A DNA stretch of 64,000 nucleotides from Flavobacteria bacterium MS024-2A (GCA_905182305.1 CAJJBB010000003.1:248001-312000); one strand, 5' to 3'. Positions 19,100-31,196 are shown, numbered from the stretch's first letter. Numbers and translations: made by a program. The notes: generated by a model from the sequence alone, not told the origin.

Positions 19100-21370
19100 A
19101 TGCAGAACGAACAACAGCGCAGAGCGGCACTTGTGTATCACGCTAAACCAAGACCAGGAAAAACGGAGGTTATCCCTACAAAAAGTTATGATACGCAACG
19201 GGACTTAGCCTTGGCATATTCTCCAGGTGTAGCAATTCCTTGTCTAGAGATAGAGAAAAACAAAGAGGATGTATATAAATATACCAACAAAGGCAATTTA
19301 GTGGCAGTAATTTCAAATGGGACTGCTGTTTTAGGGCTTGGTGATATTGGACCAGAAGCTTCCAAACCAGTCATGGAAGGTAAAGGGCTACTTTTTAAAA
19401 TCTTTGCTGATATTGATGTTTTTGATATCGAAATTGACGCCAAAGATCCAGATAAATTTATTGAAGCAGTCAAAGCAATTGCCCCAACTTTTGGGGGAAT
19501 TAATCTTGAGGATATTAAGTCTCCTGAAGCCTTTGAGATTGAACGAAGATTAAAAGAGGAATTGGATATTCCGGTAATGCACGATGATCAGCATGGAACC
19601 GCCATAATCTCTGCCGCTGCACTTTTGAATGCCTTGGAGCTTTCAGAAAAAAAGATAGAAGAAGTCACTATTGTGGTTTCTGGAGCAGGTGCTGCTGCAA
19701 TTTCTTGCACAAAACTTTATAAAGCTTTTGGCGCTAAAGTTGATAATATTGTAATGTTGGATAGTAAAGGTGTTATTCGAAGAGATCGTGAAAATCTTAG
19801 TCCTGAAAAAGATGAATTTGCAACATCAAGAGATCTTAATACTCTAGATCAAGCGATGAAAGGGGCAGATGTATTCATAGGATTGTCTAAATCTGATATT
19901 GTTTCTCCCAAGATGCTTTTGACAATGGCTAAAAATCCAATTGTTTTTGCAATGGCTAATCCTGATCCTGAAATTGGATATGATATAGCTTGTAAAACAA
20001 GGGAGGATATTATTATGGCTACTGGGCGTTCTGATAATCCCAATCAGGTAAATAATGTTCTCGGATTTCCATTTATTTTTAGAGGCGCTTTAGACGTTAG
20101 AGCAACTACTATTAATGAGGCTATGAAAATGGCAGCCGTAAAAGCTCTAGCTGATCTAGCAAAAGAATCTGTCCCTGAGCAAGTAAATTTAGTATATGAT
20201 CAAACTCGACTGAGTTTTGGGAAAGAGTATATAATTCCAAAGCCATTTGATCCACGATTAATAACAACCGTTCCACCTGCAGTTGCTAAAGCAGCAATCG
20301 ATTCTGGTGTTGCTACAGCTCCAATAGAAGACTGGGACCGTTACAAGGAAACTTTAGAGGGTAGATTAGGGAATAGTCAGAAAATGGTACGTTTACTTCA
20401 TGATCGAGCAAAATCTGCTCCAAAACGTCTTGTTTTTGCTGAGGCCGATCAAATGGATGTTCTTAAAGCAGCTCAAATTGTGGAGGAAGAAGGTATTGCT
20501 CATCCTATTTTATTGGGAAACAAACAGGTCATCACAGATTTAAGAAAAGCGATTGATTTTACTGCTGATGTTGAAATTATTGACCCAAAAGATTACAGTC
20601 ACAATGCCCAAAAAAAAGAGTATGCTAAGTTATTTTGGAAAGAACAAAACCGAAAAGGATATACTCTATATGATGTTGAGCGTTTAATGGGTGAACGAAA
20701 CTATTTCGCATCCATGATGATAAAAAATGGAGATGCAGATGCTATGATTTCTGGATATTCCAGGAATTATCGTTCGGTAGTTAAACCTATTTTAGAAACG
20801 ATATCAAAGTCAAAAGGGGTAAATAAAGTTGCTGCTACTAACTTAATGTTGACAAAATCAGGACCTTTATTTTTATCTGATACCACAATGAATGTGGAGC
20901 CATCTGCTAAAGAACTTGCAAAAATTGCTCAAATGACAGCCAATACAGCTAGTTTGTTTGGTTTAGAGCCGATTATGGCGATGCTTTCTTTCTCAAATTT
21001 TGGTTCTTCACGTTACCCTCAAGCTAAAAAAGTTAGTGATGCGGTTTCCTTACTCCACAGAAGTAGTCCTGAATTAATTGTTGACGGACCTATTCAATCA
21101 GATTTTGCTCTGAATAAAGGTTTACTTCAAAATACATTTCCATTTTCTTCATTGAGTAATAAAAAAGTTAACGTATTAATTTTCCCAAATTTAGATTCGG
21201 CAAATATCACTTATAAATTAATGAAAGAGTTAAATGAAGCATTGTCTATTGGGCCGATATTAATGGGCCTTAGCGAACCTGCTCATGTTTTACAATTAGG
21301 AGCTTCAGTAGATGAAATCGTAAACATGTCGGCTGTTGCAGTTATTGACGCTCAATCAAAAAATAAATAA
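19100..21370 (+). CDS. maeB: NADP-dependent malic enzyme with phosphotransacetylase-like domain
   Basis: This 756-residue enzyme decarboxylates malate to pyruvate with production of NADPH. The N-terminal malic domain (to about 180) includes LALAYSPGVAIPCLEI and the MHDDQHGTAII segment. The NAD(P)-binding domain follows with VVSGAGAAAISC and AMANPDPEI. The C-terminal half (about 430-756) is a phosphate acetyl/butyryl-transferase-like domain, as in the large MaeB enzymes, where it is regulatory rather than catalytic. Length is normal. It precedes ruvA by two bases, so the two are co-transcribed. A small imperfect hairpin at 19064-19080 upstream lacks a T-run. Confidence 0.95.
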   Translation: MQNEQQRRAALVYHAKPRPGKTEVIPTKSYDTQRDLALAYSPGVAIPCLEIEKNKEDVYKYTNKGNLVAVISNGTAVLGLGDIGPEASKPVMEGKGLLFKIFADIDVFDIEIDAKDPDKFIEAVKAIAPTFGGINLEDIKSPEAFEIERRLKEELDIPVMHDDQHGTAIISAAALLNALELSEKKIEEVTIVVSGAGAAAISCTKLYKAFGAKVDNIVMLDSKGVIRRDRENLSPEKDEFATSRDLNTLDQAMKGADVFIGLSKSDIVSPKMLLTMAKNPIVFAMANPDPEIGYDIACKTREDIIMATGRSDNPNQVNNVLGFPFIFRGALDVRATTINEAMKMAAVKALADLAKESVPEQVNLVYDQTRLSFGKEYIIPKPFDPRLITTVPPAVAKAAIDSGVATAPIEDWDRYKETLEGRLGNSQKMVRLLHDRAKSAPKRLVFAEADQMDVLKAAQIVEEEGIAHPILLGNKQVITDLRKAIDFTADVEIIDPKDYSHNAQKKEYAKLFWKEQNRKGYTLYDVERLMGERNYFASMMIKNGDADAMISGYSRNYRSVVKPILETISKSKGVNKVAATNLMLTKSGPLFLSDTTMNVEPSAKELAKIAQMTANTASLFGLEPIMAMLSFSNFGSSRYPQAKKVSDAVSLLHRSSPELIVDGPIQSDFALNKGLLQNTFPFSSLSNKKVNVLIFPNLDSANITYKLMKELNEALSIGPILMGLSEPAHVLQLGASVDEIVNMSAVAVIDAQSKNK

Positions 21371-21372
21371 AA

Positions 21373-21954
21373 ATGATTACACAAATTATAGGAAGGTTAG
21401 TAGAAAAATTACCCACACATGTAGTAATTGATTGCCAAGGTGTTGGGTACCAAGTAAACATTTCTTTACATACCTTTTCTCAATTGAGTAATGATGAAAA
21501 AATAAAACTCTATACCCATCTTCAAATTAAAGAAGATTCACATACACTATTTGGTTTTTTTACTACCCTAGAGCGCTCCGTATTTAGACTTTTACTCTCT
21601 GTTTCAGGAATAGGAGCAAGTACAGCGAGAACCATGTTATCGTCTTTAGAGCCTCAGCAAATTCAACGTGCCATAATCACCGAAGATTTAGCTACCATTA
21701 AATCGGTAAAGGGAATTGGTTTAAAGACGGCACAACGGGTATTAATAGAGCTAAAAGATAAAATGTTGAATCTCTTCGAAGGTGAAGAAATTCAACCTTT
21801 TCCAAACAATACAATCAAAGAAGAAGCGTTATCAGCATTAGAGGTTCTTGGTTATTCAAGAAAGCAATCTGAAAAAGTAATAGATAACGCCATTCAGAGT
21901 GCTCCTGATAGTTCTGTAGAAGATCTTATAAAGGCAGCCCTGAATAAATTGTAA
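21373..21954 (+). CDS. ruvA: Holliday junction branch migration protein RuvA
   Basis: This 193-residue DNA-binding partner of RuvB assembles as tetramers on Holliday junctions. The N-terminal OB-fold (1-65) starts MITQIIGRLVEK. Two helix-hairpin-helix motifs follow at about 72-90 (LLSVSGIGASTARTML) and 107-126 (IKSVKGIGLKTAQRVLIELKDK). The C-terminal three-helix domain that contacts RuvB (about 148-193) is present. Length is normal. It is packed between maeB and sprA, as in other Flavobacteriaceae, and separated from ruvB by about 16 kb. Confidence 0.97.
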   Translation: MITQIIGRLVEKLPTHVVIDCQGVGYQVNISLHTFSQLSNDEKIKLYTHLQIKEDSHTLFGFFTTLERSVFRLLLSVSGIGASTARTMLSSLEPQQIQRAIITEDLATIKSVKGIGLKTAQRVLIELKDKMLNLFEGEEIQPFPNNTIKEEALSALEVLGYSRKQSEKVIDNAIQSAPDSSVEDLIKAALNKL

Positions 21955-21962
21955 AAAACCCT

Positions 21963-24900
21963 TTGATTGAGACAGCTCGATATTTAATTTTTAAGGCACC
22001 CCATACTTCATTTGTTATCCTATTAGGGATATTTTTATCCTGTGGAGTTTTGTCTGCTCAACAAGGTGCTGTTTTAGGAAAGATCTCTCCTCCTAATTCA
22101 AGCAACATCTCTAGTCAGTATCGATATAATGCAGATACTGATCGATATATATTTACAGAAGAAATTGGCGGATATCCCATAAGTATTCCTTTGATGCTTT
22201 CTGTCAAAGAATATGAGGCTCTGGTGCTTAAAGAGCAAATGAAAACATACTTTCAGGATAAATTACAAGTACTTAGTGGAAGAGGTTCTAATCTAGAGGA
22301 GATTCAAAAAAACTTATTGCCCGAATTGTATGTAAATAATAAATTTTTTCAATCCATTTTTGGTAGTGATGCCATTAATATTTCTCCTCAAGGATCCATA
22401 GGAATAGATTTAGGGTATCGCTATCAAAAAAATGATAATCCAAATGCATCACCAGTAAATAGAAGAAATAATGGATTTGATTTCGACCAACGGATAAGTT
22501 TAAGCTTATTGGGAAAAATTGGAGAACGACTTCAAATTACTGCAAATTATGATACTGAATCTACCTTTGATTTTCAAAATTTAATTAAAATCCAATTCAA
22601 TAAGCCTCAACTTTCGGAGATTAAGAATTTGATTCCAGGAAAAGTGGGTTCAACATTGAGTGGACTTCAAGAAAAGGTTGAATCAGTCCAAAATAAAGTG
22701 TCCGATGTTAAACAAAAAATCAATGAAGCTAAAAGTACTTTAAATCAAGCACGCCAGAAAATTGATGATTTAAAAGAGAACCTTAACAAACTCCCAAACA
22801 GTTCTGAACAAGTCGGAAATAGAGTGGCAGACTATTTAAAAGGAAAGGTTACTGAAGATGCTATTCTTCAGAATATTGATATTGGTAATATTAGTATGCC
22901 CTTAAACAGCAACTTAATACAAGGGGCACAAAGTCTTTTTGGTGTAAGAGCAGATTTGAAATTTGGTAATACTACAATTTCAGGAATTTTTTCGGAGCAA
23001 CGTTCTCAGTCTCAAAATATTACTTCACAAGGAGGGGGAAAGCTTGAGGATTTCAGCCTTTTTGCGTTAGATTACGAAGAAGATAGACATTACTTTATTA
23101 GTCATTATTTTAGAGATAATTACGATGCGTTTTTAGACACTTATCCTTACATAAATTCACCTATTCAAATAACTAGAATTGAGGTTTGGATTACTAATAG
23201 AGGCTATCAAACTCAAAATGTTAGAAATATTATTGCTCTTCAAGATTTAGGAGAGGCTAATCCTGAAAATACTCGATTGGATGATTCAGTTTCTTCTTTT
23301 TTTATTGAGGGAAATCCTTTATTCCCTCCAAGTAATAAAGTTAACAAACTAGACCCTGATGAGATTGGTTTTGGAGGAATTTTAACATCTAATATTCGTG
23401 ATATTGCGAAAGTAAAAAACGGATTTGGTGTAACTAAAGTTTCCGAAGGGAAGGATTATGCGGTTTTAGAAAGTGCAAGAAAACTAAATGCCCAAGAATA
23501 CACTTTTCATCCACAGTTAGGGTATATATCTTTAAATCAACGTCTCAGTAATGATGAAATTTTAGGAATCGCTTTTCAGTATACTTATTTAGGAAAAGTA
23601 TATCAAGTAGGAGAGTTTGCCAATGGCGACATACCTGGCACCTCTTTATTACAAAATGATGTTTCGCCACAACCCCAGCAGGCACCTATTATTCAAACAA
23701 ACAATCTGGTAGTTAAATTGCTTAAAAGTAGTTTGACCGATGTACGTCAACCTCTTGTGGGATTTGATGATGAAGAATATCTATAACACCGGTGCTTTTC
23801 AATTGTCTGAAGAAGATTTCAAACTCAGTATTTTATATACTGATCCTTCACCAATCAATTACATGACCCCTGTTGATGTTTCTATTTGGCCAAAATCTTT
23901 AGATCAAGAGGTTTTATTAAACACCATGGATTTAGACCGTTTAAATGCATATCAAGATCTAGTGGCTCGTGGCGATGGTTTTTTTGACTTATATACCTGG
24001 AATAACTATTGACCCTAGGTATGGCCGTATTATTTTTCCTAAAGCAGAACCTTTCGGAGAATTTCTTTTTAATTTATTAGACAATCCAGAATCTTCTAAA
24101 GAGGATTATGATATTGAAAGTAGTTTTAATAAGAATCAAAAGAAGTATGTATTCAATCAAATGTATTCTTCTACAAAAGCATCTGCATTAGAGTTTACGG
24201 AAAAAAACAAGTTTCAACTCAAAGGAAAGTACAAGTCTGAAGGAGGAGATGGTATTAATATCGGTGCATTTAATGTCCCTAGAGGTTCTGTTAAGGTAAC
24301 AGCAGGTGGAAGGGTACTTCAAGAGGGAATGGATTATACTGTTAATTACGAAATAGGAAGAGTGAAAATTCTAGATGAAGGGTTAAAAGCCTCTAATATT
24401 CCTATTGATATTTCGGTAGAGAATAATTCTTTTTTCAATCAACAAAACAAGCGTTTTTCCGGATTTAATATTAATCATCGTATTAGCGATAAAATTTTTG
24501 TAGGAGGAACCTTAATTAATTTAAGTGAAAATCCTTTAACTCAAAAAGCTAATTATGGAACAGAACCGGTTAATAATACCATGATGGGTTTCAACACTAA
24601 TTTTTCTACAGAAATCCCTTTTTTAACACGCTTAGTAAATAAATTGCCAACAGTTAAATCTACGATTCCTTCTCAAATTTCTTTTAGAGGAGAAGTTGCA
24701 AGTCTAGCGGCTAAAGATCCTAGAAATACCCAATTGAACGGTGAAACTAATGTGTATATTGATGATTTTGAGGGGGCTCAAACCAATATTGATGTAAAAG
24801 GTTTTAATGCTTGGAATCTTTCAAGTGTTCCTGTTAATGATGTTCCAGGAGCTGACTCTAGAGGGCTTGGCAAGTGGTTTTGCACGGTCTAAATTGGCTT

Positions 24901-27900
24901 GGTACTCTATAGATCAAGTATTCTATTTTAGGCCACCAGCAGGAATAAATAATGATGACATTTCATCTAACGAAACTCGGCGTATTTTTATCAACGAATT
25001 ATTCCCTGAACAGGATATAGTTCAAGGGACACCAAGTACTTTACCTACATTTGATTTAGCTTATTACCCTGAGGAAAAAGGTCCTTATAATAATGCTACT
25101 TCAGAGAAGTTTTCAATGGATCCCAAAAATAATTGGGGAGGTATTATGCGTTCTTTAAATGCTACTAACTTTGAGCAATCTAATGTTGAATTTATTGAGT
25201 TTTGGTTATTAGACACATTTTCTGAAAACACTTCACCTTCAGATGATCTGGGAGAGTTGGTTTTTCATTTAGGAAATATATCTGAAGATATTTTGCGCGA
25301 TGGAAGAAAACAATTTGAAAACGGACTCCCTTCCTCTACCGAAGCAACACCAACCTATCAAACGCCTTGGGGAAAAGTTCCAGCAAATCAATCCTTAGTT
25401 TATGCCTTTAATTCTGTCGCTGAAGACCGTTCTATTCAAGATGTGGGTCTTGATGGTTTAGCAGATTCACAAGAACAAACAATTTTCACCAATGGACCAA
25501 GTAATGACCCTGCAGGTGATAATTATCAATATTTTTTACAAGGGGAAGGAGGTATTTTAGATCGGTATAAAAACTATAATGGACTAGAAGGTAATACCCC
25601 AATAAACTTTAGTGATTCAGATAGAGGAAATACAACAGAACCTGATACAGAAGATATTAATCGTGATCAGAGTATGAATACGATTGATAGTTATTTTGAA
25701 TATCGTGTTCCTATTTCCAAAAACATGCAGGTAGGGAACCATCCTTTTATTACAGATGTTCGTGAAAATATTAATGTAAATACTCCTAATGGAGATCAGT
25801 TTTCGACACGTTGGATCCAATTTAAGATACCTATCCAGAAAGATTATTATGAAAACACTTCTTACAATAGATATTTTAAGGCAGTCAATGAAATTAACGA
25901 TTTGCGATCTATTCGTTTTATGCGAATGGTTTTAAATGGTTTTGAAAAAAAAGTGGTTTTTCGATTCGGAACCTTAGATCTTGTTCGTGGTGATTGGAGA
26001 AGGTATAATAAGCCTTTAAACGAAGAGATTTTAGTTAATCAAAATACCACGGTAGACATTAGTACCGTAAACATTCTTGAAAATGAAAATCGTATTCCTA
26101 TTAACTACGTATTGCCTCCAGAAATAAGAAGGGAGCAAATCAACAACAACAATACCATTATTCGTCAAAATGAACAATCTTTAGCTTTTAGAGTTTGTGA
26201 TCTACAACCTTCAGATTCTCGTGGAGTTTATAAAGGTTTGGATTTAGACATGAGACAATACAGTAAACTTCGTATGTTTTTACATGCAGAATCTCTTCCA
26301 GGAAATGAACCTTTGCCTGGAGAAGGTTCAGAAGAAGAATTTGACAAACGCTTGGTGGCTTTTATTAGATTAGGTTCAGATTACCAAGATAATTTTTATC
26401 AGATTGAAGTACCTTTAAAGCCTTCAGCTTATACTGATAATAATTCCAATAAACTTTCTGCAGAAGAGGTTTGGAATCCAGATTCTAATTCGCTGGAGGT
26501 TCCCATTGATATCCTTACGAAACTCAAAGCACTTGCTTTGCAACAGTTGGGACTTGGAAAAACTTTATATTTTGATGAAACATTAAATCCTATTAATGAA
26601 TTCACTCCCATTAGCAGCTTACCAGGAGACCACAAGTATAAGTTTGCTATTCGAGGAAATCCTTCTCTAGGAGCCATTAGAACACTTATGATTGGAGTTA
26701 AAAATCCATCTACTACCCTAGGGGAGTCCTTATGTGGAGAAGTTTGGTTTAATGAACTAAGAATTTCAGGTATAGATAGTCAAGGGGGGTGGGCAGCTAT
26801 TGGGGCCTTAGATGCTAATCTTGCTGATTTCGCATCTTTTTCTGCTACGGGGCGTTATTCTACAATTGGATTTGGCAGCATAGACCAAACTCCCAACCAA
26901 AGAACAAGAGAAGATTTATTACAATATGATATAGTTTCAAATATTAATTTAGGGCAATTAACACCTCAAAAGTGGGGTCTTCAAATTCCTTTAAGTTTTG
27001 CTAGTGGGGAAACCTTAATTACCCCAGAATATGATCCTTTTTATCAAGATATAAAATTGAGTGATCGTCTAGAAACGCTCAAAGAAAATCACAACGTGAT
27101 TCTATTAGAAATCAATCTATTGATTATACAAGACGTAAAAGTATTAGTTTAATTGGTGTCAGAAAGAACAGTAATAGCGATGGTCCTACGCGCTTTTATA
27201 GTCCCCAAAATTTTAATTTTAACTATGCATACAATGAGTTAGAGCATCATGATTATGAAATTGAAAACCATGAAGAAATAAACCTCCTTTTAGGAGCAAA
27301 TTATGGGCATTCTTTTTCTAGTAAACCTATAGAACCTTTTAAGAAGGTCACTTTTTTAAATCAAAAAAAATACTTGCAATGGCTACAGGAATTAAACTTC
27401 AATTTACTGCCTAATTCAATTGAGGGAGCTGCAAATATTAATCGTATTTTAAATAATCAAAAATTTAGACAAGTATACCTAGAGGGAGTAGATTCTCAAA
27501 TTCAACGCGATCTACCCAATTTGCAGCAACGCAACTTTTTGTTTGATTACAATTATGCCTTTACCCATAATTTAAGTCGTTCGCTACGCGTAAATTTCAA
27601 TGCAGCAACAAGTAGTATTATCAGAGAATTAGATCCTTTTGGAGGTAGCTTAGGTGCTCCTGTGTCTGAATCTGGTTCAAGAGCTTTATGGGAGGGAATT
27701 CTAAATCCAGGAGAACCAAATACTCACATACAATCCTTAGTTGTTAATTATAAACTACCCTTTCAATACATTCCATTACTTAGCTTTATAGATGCTACCT
27801 ATAATTATACAGGTAATTTTAATTGGATCAGGGGTTCAGAAGCACTCTCGCAAGTGGTAAGTGAAGATGGAATTCCTTTAGGTATTGTCAACACTATTCA

Positions 27901-29398
27901 AAATAATAACACAAAAACCTTAACAGGGGCTCTGTCATTTTCAAAATTATATTCTATTTTAGGATTAAAGTCTAAAAAAAATTCATTTAATGCTCAAGTC
28001 AAAAAAAGTGTTCCGAATGATAGTATAGCCAAGAAAAAGTATCCACTTTTGAAAAAAGGCTTAACGCAGTTGGTCGATATTTTAACCGCTATAAAACGTG
28101 TTCAAGCCAATTATAAAGAAAACAACGGCTCCGTTCTCCCCGGATACCTTCCTGCTGTAGGTTTTGCTGGTGGACTAAGACCCAGCTTAGGGTATACCTT
28201 TGGGAGTCAGGCAGATATTCGTTATGAAGCAGCCAGACAGGGATGGTTAACGGAGTATCCAAATTTTAATCAGCCTTTTACTCAATTGCATTCAAGTAGG
28301 CTTCAAGCATCAGCACAAGTAGTTCCTTTTAAAGGTTTGATAATTGATTTAAATGCAGAGCGTGATTATTCTGAAAATACATTAGAAAATTTTAAAGTTG
28401 AATCACAAAATTATATATCTCAAAACTCAAATTTATATGGAAATTTTGGGATGTCTACTATTTTAATTCAAACTGCTTTTAGTAGCTCCAGAGGATCTGG
28501 AAGATCAAATTTTGAGAAATTCAGAGATGCACGAAAAATTATTGCAAATCGACTAGCACAAAACAGTAATTCTATAAGTCTTGTGCAAAATATTGATGGA
28601 TACCCCGTTGGGTTTGGAAAGAACCAACAAGGAGTATTAATAAACTCTTTTTTATCTGCATATTCAGGTGTAAATCCAGAAAATATATCTTTAAATCCAG
28701 TACGAAACACACCACTACCTAATTGGAACATAAAGTTTACGGGACTTACAGAGTTAAAGTCCATTGCTAAAATTTTTAAACGGCTATCCTTAAATCATGC
28801 TTATAGAGCAAGCTATACTCTCACAAATTTTCAATCTAATTTTGACTATAATCCACTAGCTCCAGAACAAACAGATAAATTGGGGAATTTAATTCCTAAA
28901 AGTTTATTTTCTAATATCAATTTAGTAGAACAGTTTAACCCACTTATTAGGTTAGATGTTGAGTTGATAAACTCCTTTAAATTTTTAGCTGAATTAAGAA
29001 AAGAACGTGCTATATCTTTAAGTCTTGACAACAACCTTATTACAGAGTCAAGGGGAGATGAGTATGTTGTTGGAATGGGTTACCGCGTTAAAGATGTTCG
29101 ATTTAGAACAAGTATTGGTGGAAGACGTGTAATTTTAAAAGGTGATTTAAACATTAAAGCAGATGTTTCATATCGTGATAATATAACTGTCTTGCGTAAT
29201 TTAGAATATGACAACAATCAAGTTACCGCTGGGCAACGTTTAATGGCGATTAAGGTTACGGCGGATTATGCATTGACACGAAATTTAACAGCTCAATTTT
29301 TTTATGACCATAATTTTTCTGAATTTGCTATTTCTACAGCCTTTCCTCAAACAAGTATTCGTTCAGGTTTTACAATTCGTTATAATTTTGGAAATTAA
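21963..29398 (+). CDS. sprA: SprA, type IX secretion system outer membrane translocon (four frameshifts)
   Basis: SprA is the very large beta-barrel pore through which T9SS cargo and gliding adhesins cross the outer membrane. The start is TTG, giving a signal peptide that ends near VLSAQ. Five overlapping frames cover the gene. Correcting extra bases at 23757, 23989-23990 and 24863-24865, and one missing base at 27095-27096, gives a single 2477-residue protein, the expected size. Seams then read as conserved SprA text: RQPLWDLMMKNIY, FFDYIPGITIDPRYGR, SRGLASGFARSKLAW and NHNRDSIRNQSIDYTRRKS. A coiled-coil segment spans about residues 230-285. The context ruvA-sprA-gcvH is conserved. Sequencing errors are the likely cause. 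Confidence 0.93.
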
Positions 29399-29425
29399 AA
29401 GTCTTTTTTCATGAAATAAATCAAT

Positions 29426-29433
29426 TAAATTTG
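29426..29433 (+). promoter_or_regulatory. Candidate -7 promoter element of gcvH
   Basis: TAAATTTG matches TAnnTTTG exactly and ends 20 bases before the ATG at 29454. Because the element overlaps an upstream in-frame GTG at 29433, it argues for the later ATG as the gcvH start. Confidence 0.5.
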
Positions 29434-29453
29434 TGAAAATTAAAGTTTCACTA

Positions 29454-29834
29454 ATGAATGTACCGGAAGAATTAAAATACACCAAAGATCACGAATGGGT
29501 AAAAATAGAAGGTGATATTGCAACCATAGGAATTACTGATTTCGCTCAAGGTGAATTAGGAGATATCGTCTATGTTGAGGTAGAGACCTTAGATGATACT
29601 CTTGAGGCAGATGCTGTTTTTGGTTCAGTTGAAGCGGTTAAAACCGTTTCAGATTTATTTATGCCCTTAACAGGAGAGGTAATTGCTTTTAATGAGGCAT
29701 TAGAAGATACTCCGGAGACAGTAAATGAAGATCCTTACGGAGAAGGATGGATGATTAAGATTAAACTTACAGACCCTTCAGCGATTAAAGATTTACTTGA
29801 TGCAGCGGATTATACTAGGTTGGTTACAGGCTGA
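29454..29834 (+). CDS. gcvH: Glycine cleavage system H protein
   Basis: This 126-residue lipoyl carrier shuttles the aminomethyl group between the P and T proteins of the glycine cleavage complex. Nearly the whole protein is the lipoyl-domain fold, with the lipoylated Lys63 in [11 protein letters not shown]. The ATG at 29454 gives the family start [16 protein letters not shown] and normal length. An in-frame GTG at 29433 would add seven unconserved residues and lies inside the candidate promoter. It follows sprA and overlaps the VanZ-like gene by about 35 bases. Confidence 0.96.
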   Translation: MNVPEELKYTKDHEWVKIEGDIATIGITDFAQGELGDIVYVEVETLDDTLEADAVFGSVEAVKTVSDLFMPLTGEVIAFNEALEDTPETVNEDPYGEGWMIKIKLTDPSAIKDLLDAADYTRLVTG

Positions 29835-30192
29835 TAGATTTTTTAAAGTATTAGCTCTTTTTACTACTTTCATTATCGTTTACTTAAGTTTAAAGCCACC
29901 AGGTAAAGAATCCAGCTGGACTTTCCTTTTTTTTAGGCAAGACATAGTACTTCATTTTGGTTGTTATTTTTTACTTACAGTTATTTATTTTACTGCTTTA
30001 TTTAAATATAAATCAGCGATTAAAACTTCATTTTTACTTTCTTTTTTTATTGGGTGTTTAATGGAATTATTGCAACTAATCCCATTTTTTGAAAGGACCT
30101 TTGATTTTGACGATATTGTGGCTAATTTTATAGGGAGTTTATGCGGAATAATTCTGATTCAAATATTGTTTGCCGATTCTCTAAAAGAATAA
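29800..30192 (+). CDS. VanZ-like family membrane protein
   Basis: This protein of about 130 residues has four predicted transmembrane helices (about 16-32, 50-68, 74-94 and 106-124) and the VanZ-type signature pattern [12 protein letters not shown] followed by [16 protein letters not shown]. The biochemical role of VanZ-like proteins outside glycopeptide resistance is unknown. Start codons available are TTG 29797 and ATG 29800. Both overlap the end of gcvH, and the ATG is preferred. The gcvH-vanZ-tonB order is common in Flavobacteriaceae. Confidence 0.82.
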   Translation: MQRIILGWLQADRFFKVLALFTTFIIVYLSLKPPGKESSWTFLFFRQDIVLHFGCYFLLTVIYFTALFKYKSAIKTSFLLSFFIGCLMELLQLIPFFERTFDFDDIVANFIGSLCGIILIQILFADSLKE

Positions 30193-30244
30193 TGTGTTTT
30201 AAGTATATTTTTTTTTAGTTTAGCTATCTAAATAACGTTTTATT

Positions 30245-30952
30245 ATGCAACCCAAAAAAAACGAAAAAGTTGATTTAACTAAAAACAGCAGTCTATACTT
30301 TGTTATTGGACTCGCGACAATTTTATTTATTTCATGGCAAGCTATTGAGTGGAAAACCTATGAGAAAGATCTATATGGGTATGAGGCTTTAAATGTAGAT
30401 GATGAAGATGACGAAGAAATCCCTATCACCGAACAGCTCAAAACGCCACCACCACCACCACCACCACCACCACCAGCACCTGAAGTTATTGAGGTTGTAG
30501 AAGATGAGGAAGAAGTTGAAGAGACTGTTATTGAATCTACAGAAACAAACGAAGATGAAATAGTTGAGATCGTTGAAGTAGAAGAAGAATATGATGACGT
30601 TGATGTTCCATTTGCGGTTATTGAAGACGTACCTATTTTTCCTGGTTGTGAAAAGGTTTCTAAATCAGAACGCCGTAACTGTTTTCAAGAAAAAATGAAT
30701 AAGCATATTCGGAAAAACTTTAGATATCCTGAAATCGCACAGGAAATGGGGATTCAAGGACGTGTATATGTGAATTTTATTATAGCAAAAGATGGTCAGA
30801 TTACAAATATTAGAATGCGTGGACCAGATAAAAACCTAGAAAAAGAAGCACAGCGGATAATTGCTAAATTGCCAAATATGATACCTGGAAAGCAAAGAGG
30901 AAGACCAGTACGTGTTCCTTTTAGTATCCCAATTACCTTCAGATTACAGTAA
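30245..30952 (+). CDS. TonB-family energy transducer
   Basis: This 235-residue inner-membrane-anchored protein couples the proton motive force to outer membrane receptors such as SusC. A single transmembrane helix lies at about 17-33. A Pro10 run follows at about 68-77, then an extremely acidic linker (about 78-125). The C-terminal TonB domain (about 150-235) has IQGRVYVNFIIAKDGQIT and ends VRVPFSIPITFRL. The acidic Glu/Asp-rich linker differs from the Lys-Pro-rich spacer of enterobacterial TonB but is usual in this phylum. No ExbBD genes are nearby. Confidence 0.9.
   Translation: MQPKKNEKVDLTKNSSLYFVIGLATILFISWQAIEWKTYEKDLYGYEALNVDDEDDEEIPITEQLKTPPPPPPPPPPAPEVIEVVEDEEEVEETVIESTETNEDEIVEIVEVEEEYDDVDVPFAVIEDVPIFPGCEKVSKSERRNCFQEKMNKHIRKNFRYPEIAQEMGIQGRVYVNFIIAKDGQITNIRMRGPDKNLEKEAQRIIAKLPNMIPGKQRGRPVRVPFSIPITFRLQ
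30446..30475 (+). repeat. Perfect (CCA)10 trinucleotide repeat inside the tonB-like gene
   Basis: Ten uninterrupted CCA codons encode ten prolines of the periplasmic linker. A pure repeat can change length in steps of one codon by slippage without breaking the frame. Confidence 0.9.
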
Positions 30953-31135
30953 AGATAATTTAAAAGTATTCAGCACTGTATAGGGTGTTTAATGGATTAT
31001 ATTTAAAAGTTAGATAAAATTATTGGTAAATCTTTATTCCCATCAATTATTGCTTATGGATAAAGCATTCTAAGGTCGTATATTACTTTAAACTTCGACT
31101 TTGTTTAAGCTTTAAAAAATTTTATATCTAAATAC

Positions 31136-31175
31136 TATTTTTGATTGTTCATTGGTTTTTTCTCGACTATCTTTA
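31136..31175 (+). promoter_or_regulatory. Candidate promoter region of the cyoE-cox3 cluster
   Basis: Two overlapping candidates are present. TATTTTTG at 31136-31143 is a perfect TAnnTTTG element. TATCTTTA at 31168-31175 is a near match and has a TTG at 31145-31147, 20 bases upstream, which fits the Bacteroidota -33/-7 spacing. Either would yield a short leader before the ATG at 31197. The rest of the 244-base gap from 30953 shows nothing else recognisable. Confidence 0.4.
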
Positions 31176-31196
31176 CAGCCTGAAAGATGATGCACC

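Noticed and set aside
19186-19473. Minus-strand open frame inside maeB (95 residues)
   Set aside because: It is antisense to a well-conserved coding region, with low-complexity composition and no recognisable motif. Similar shadow frames occur inside coxA, sprA, the permease genes and rsmA-mgtE.
16319-29398. Reading the run of broken genes as real decay or phase variation
   Set aside because: The breaks are at different local contexts, lean to insertions, and hit sprA four times and also essential serS. Error in the sequence explains all of them more simply, although reads are needed to prove it.
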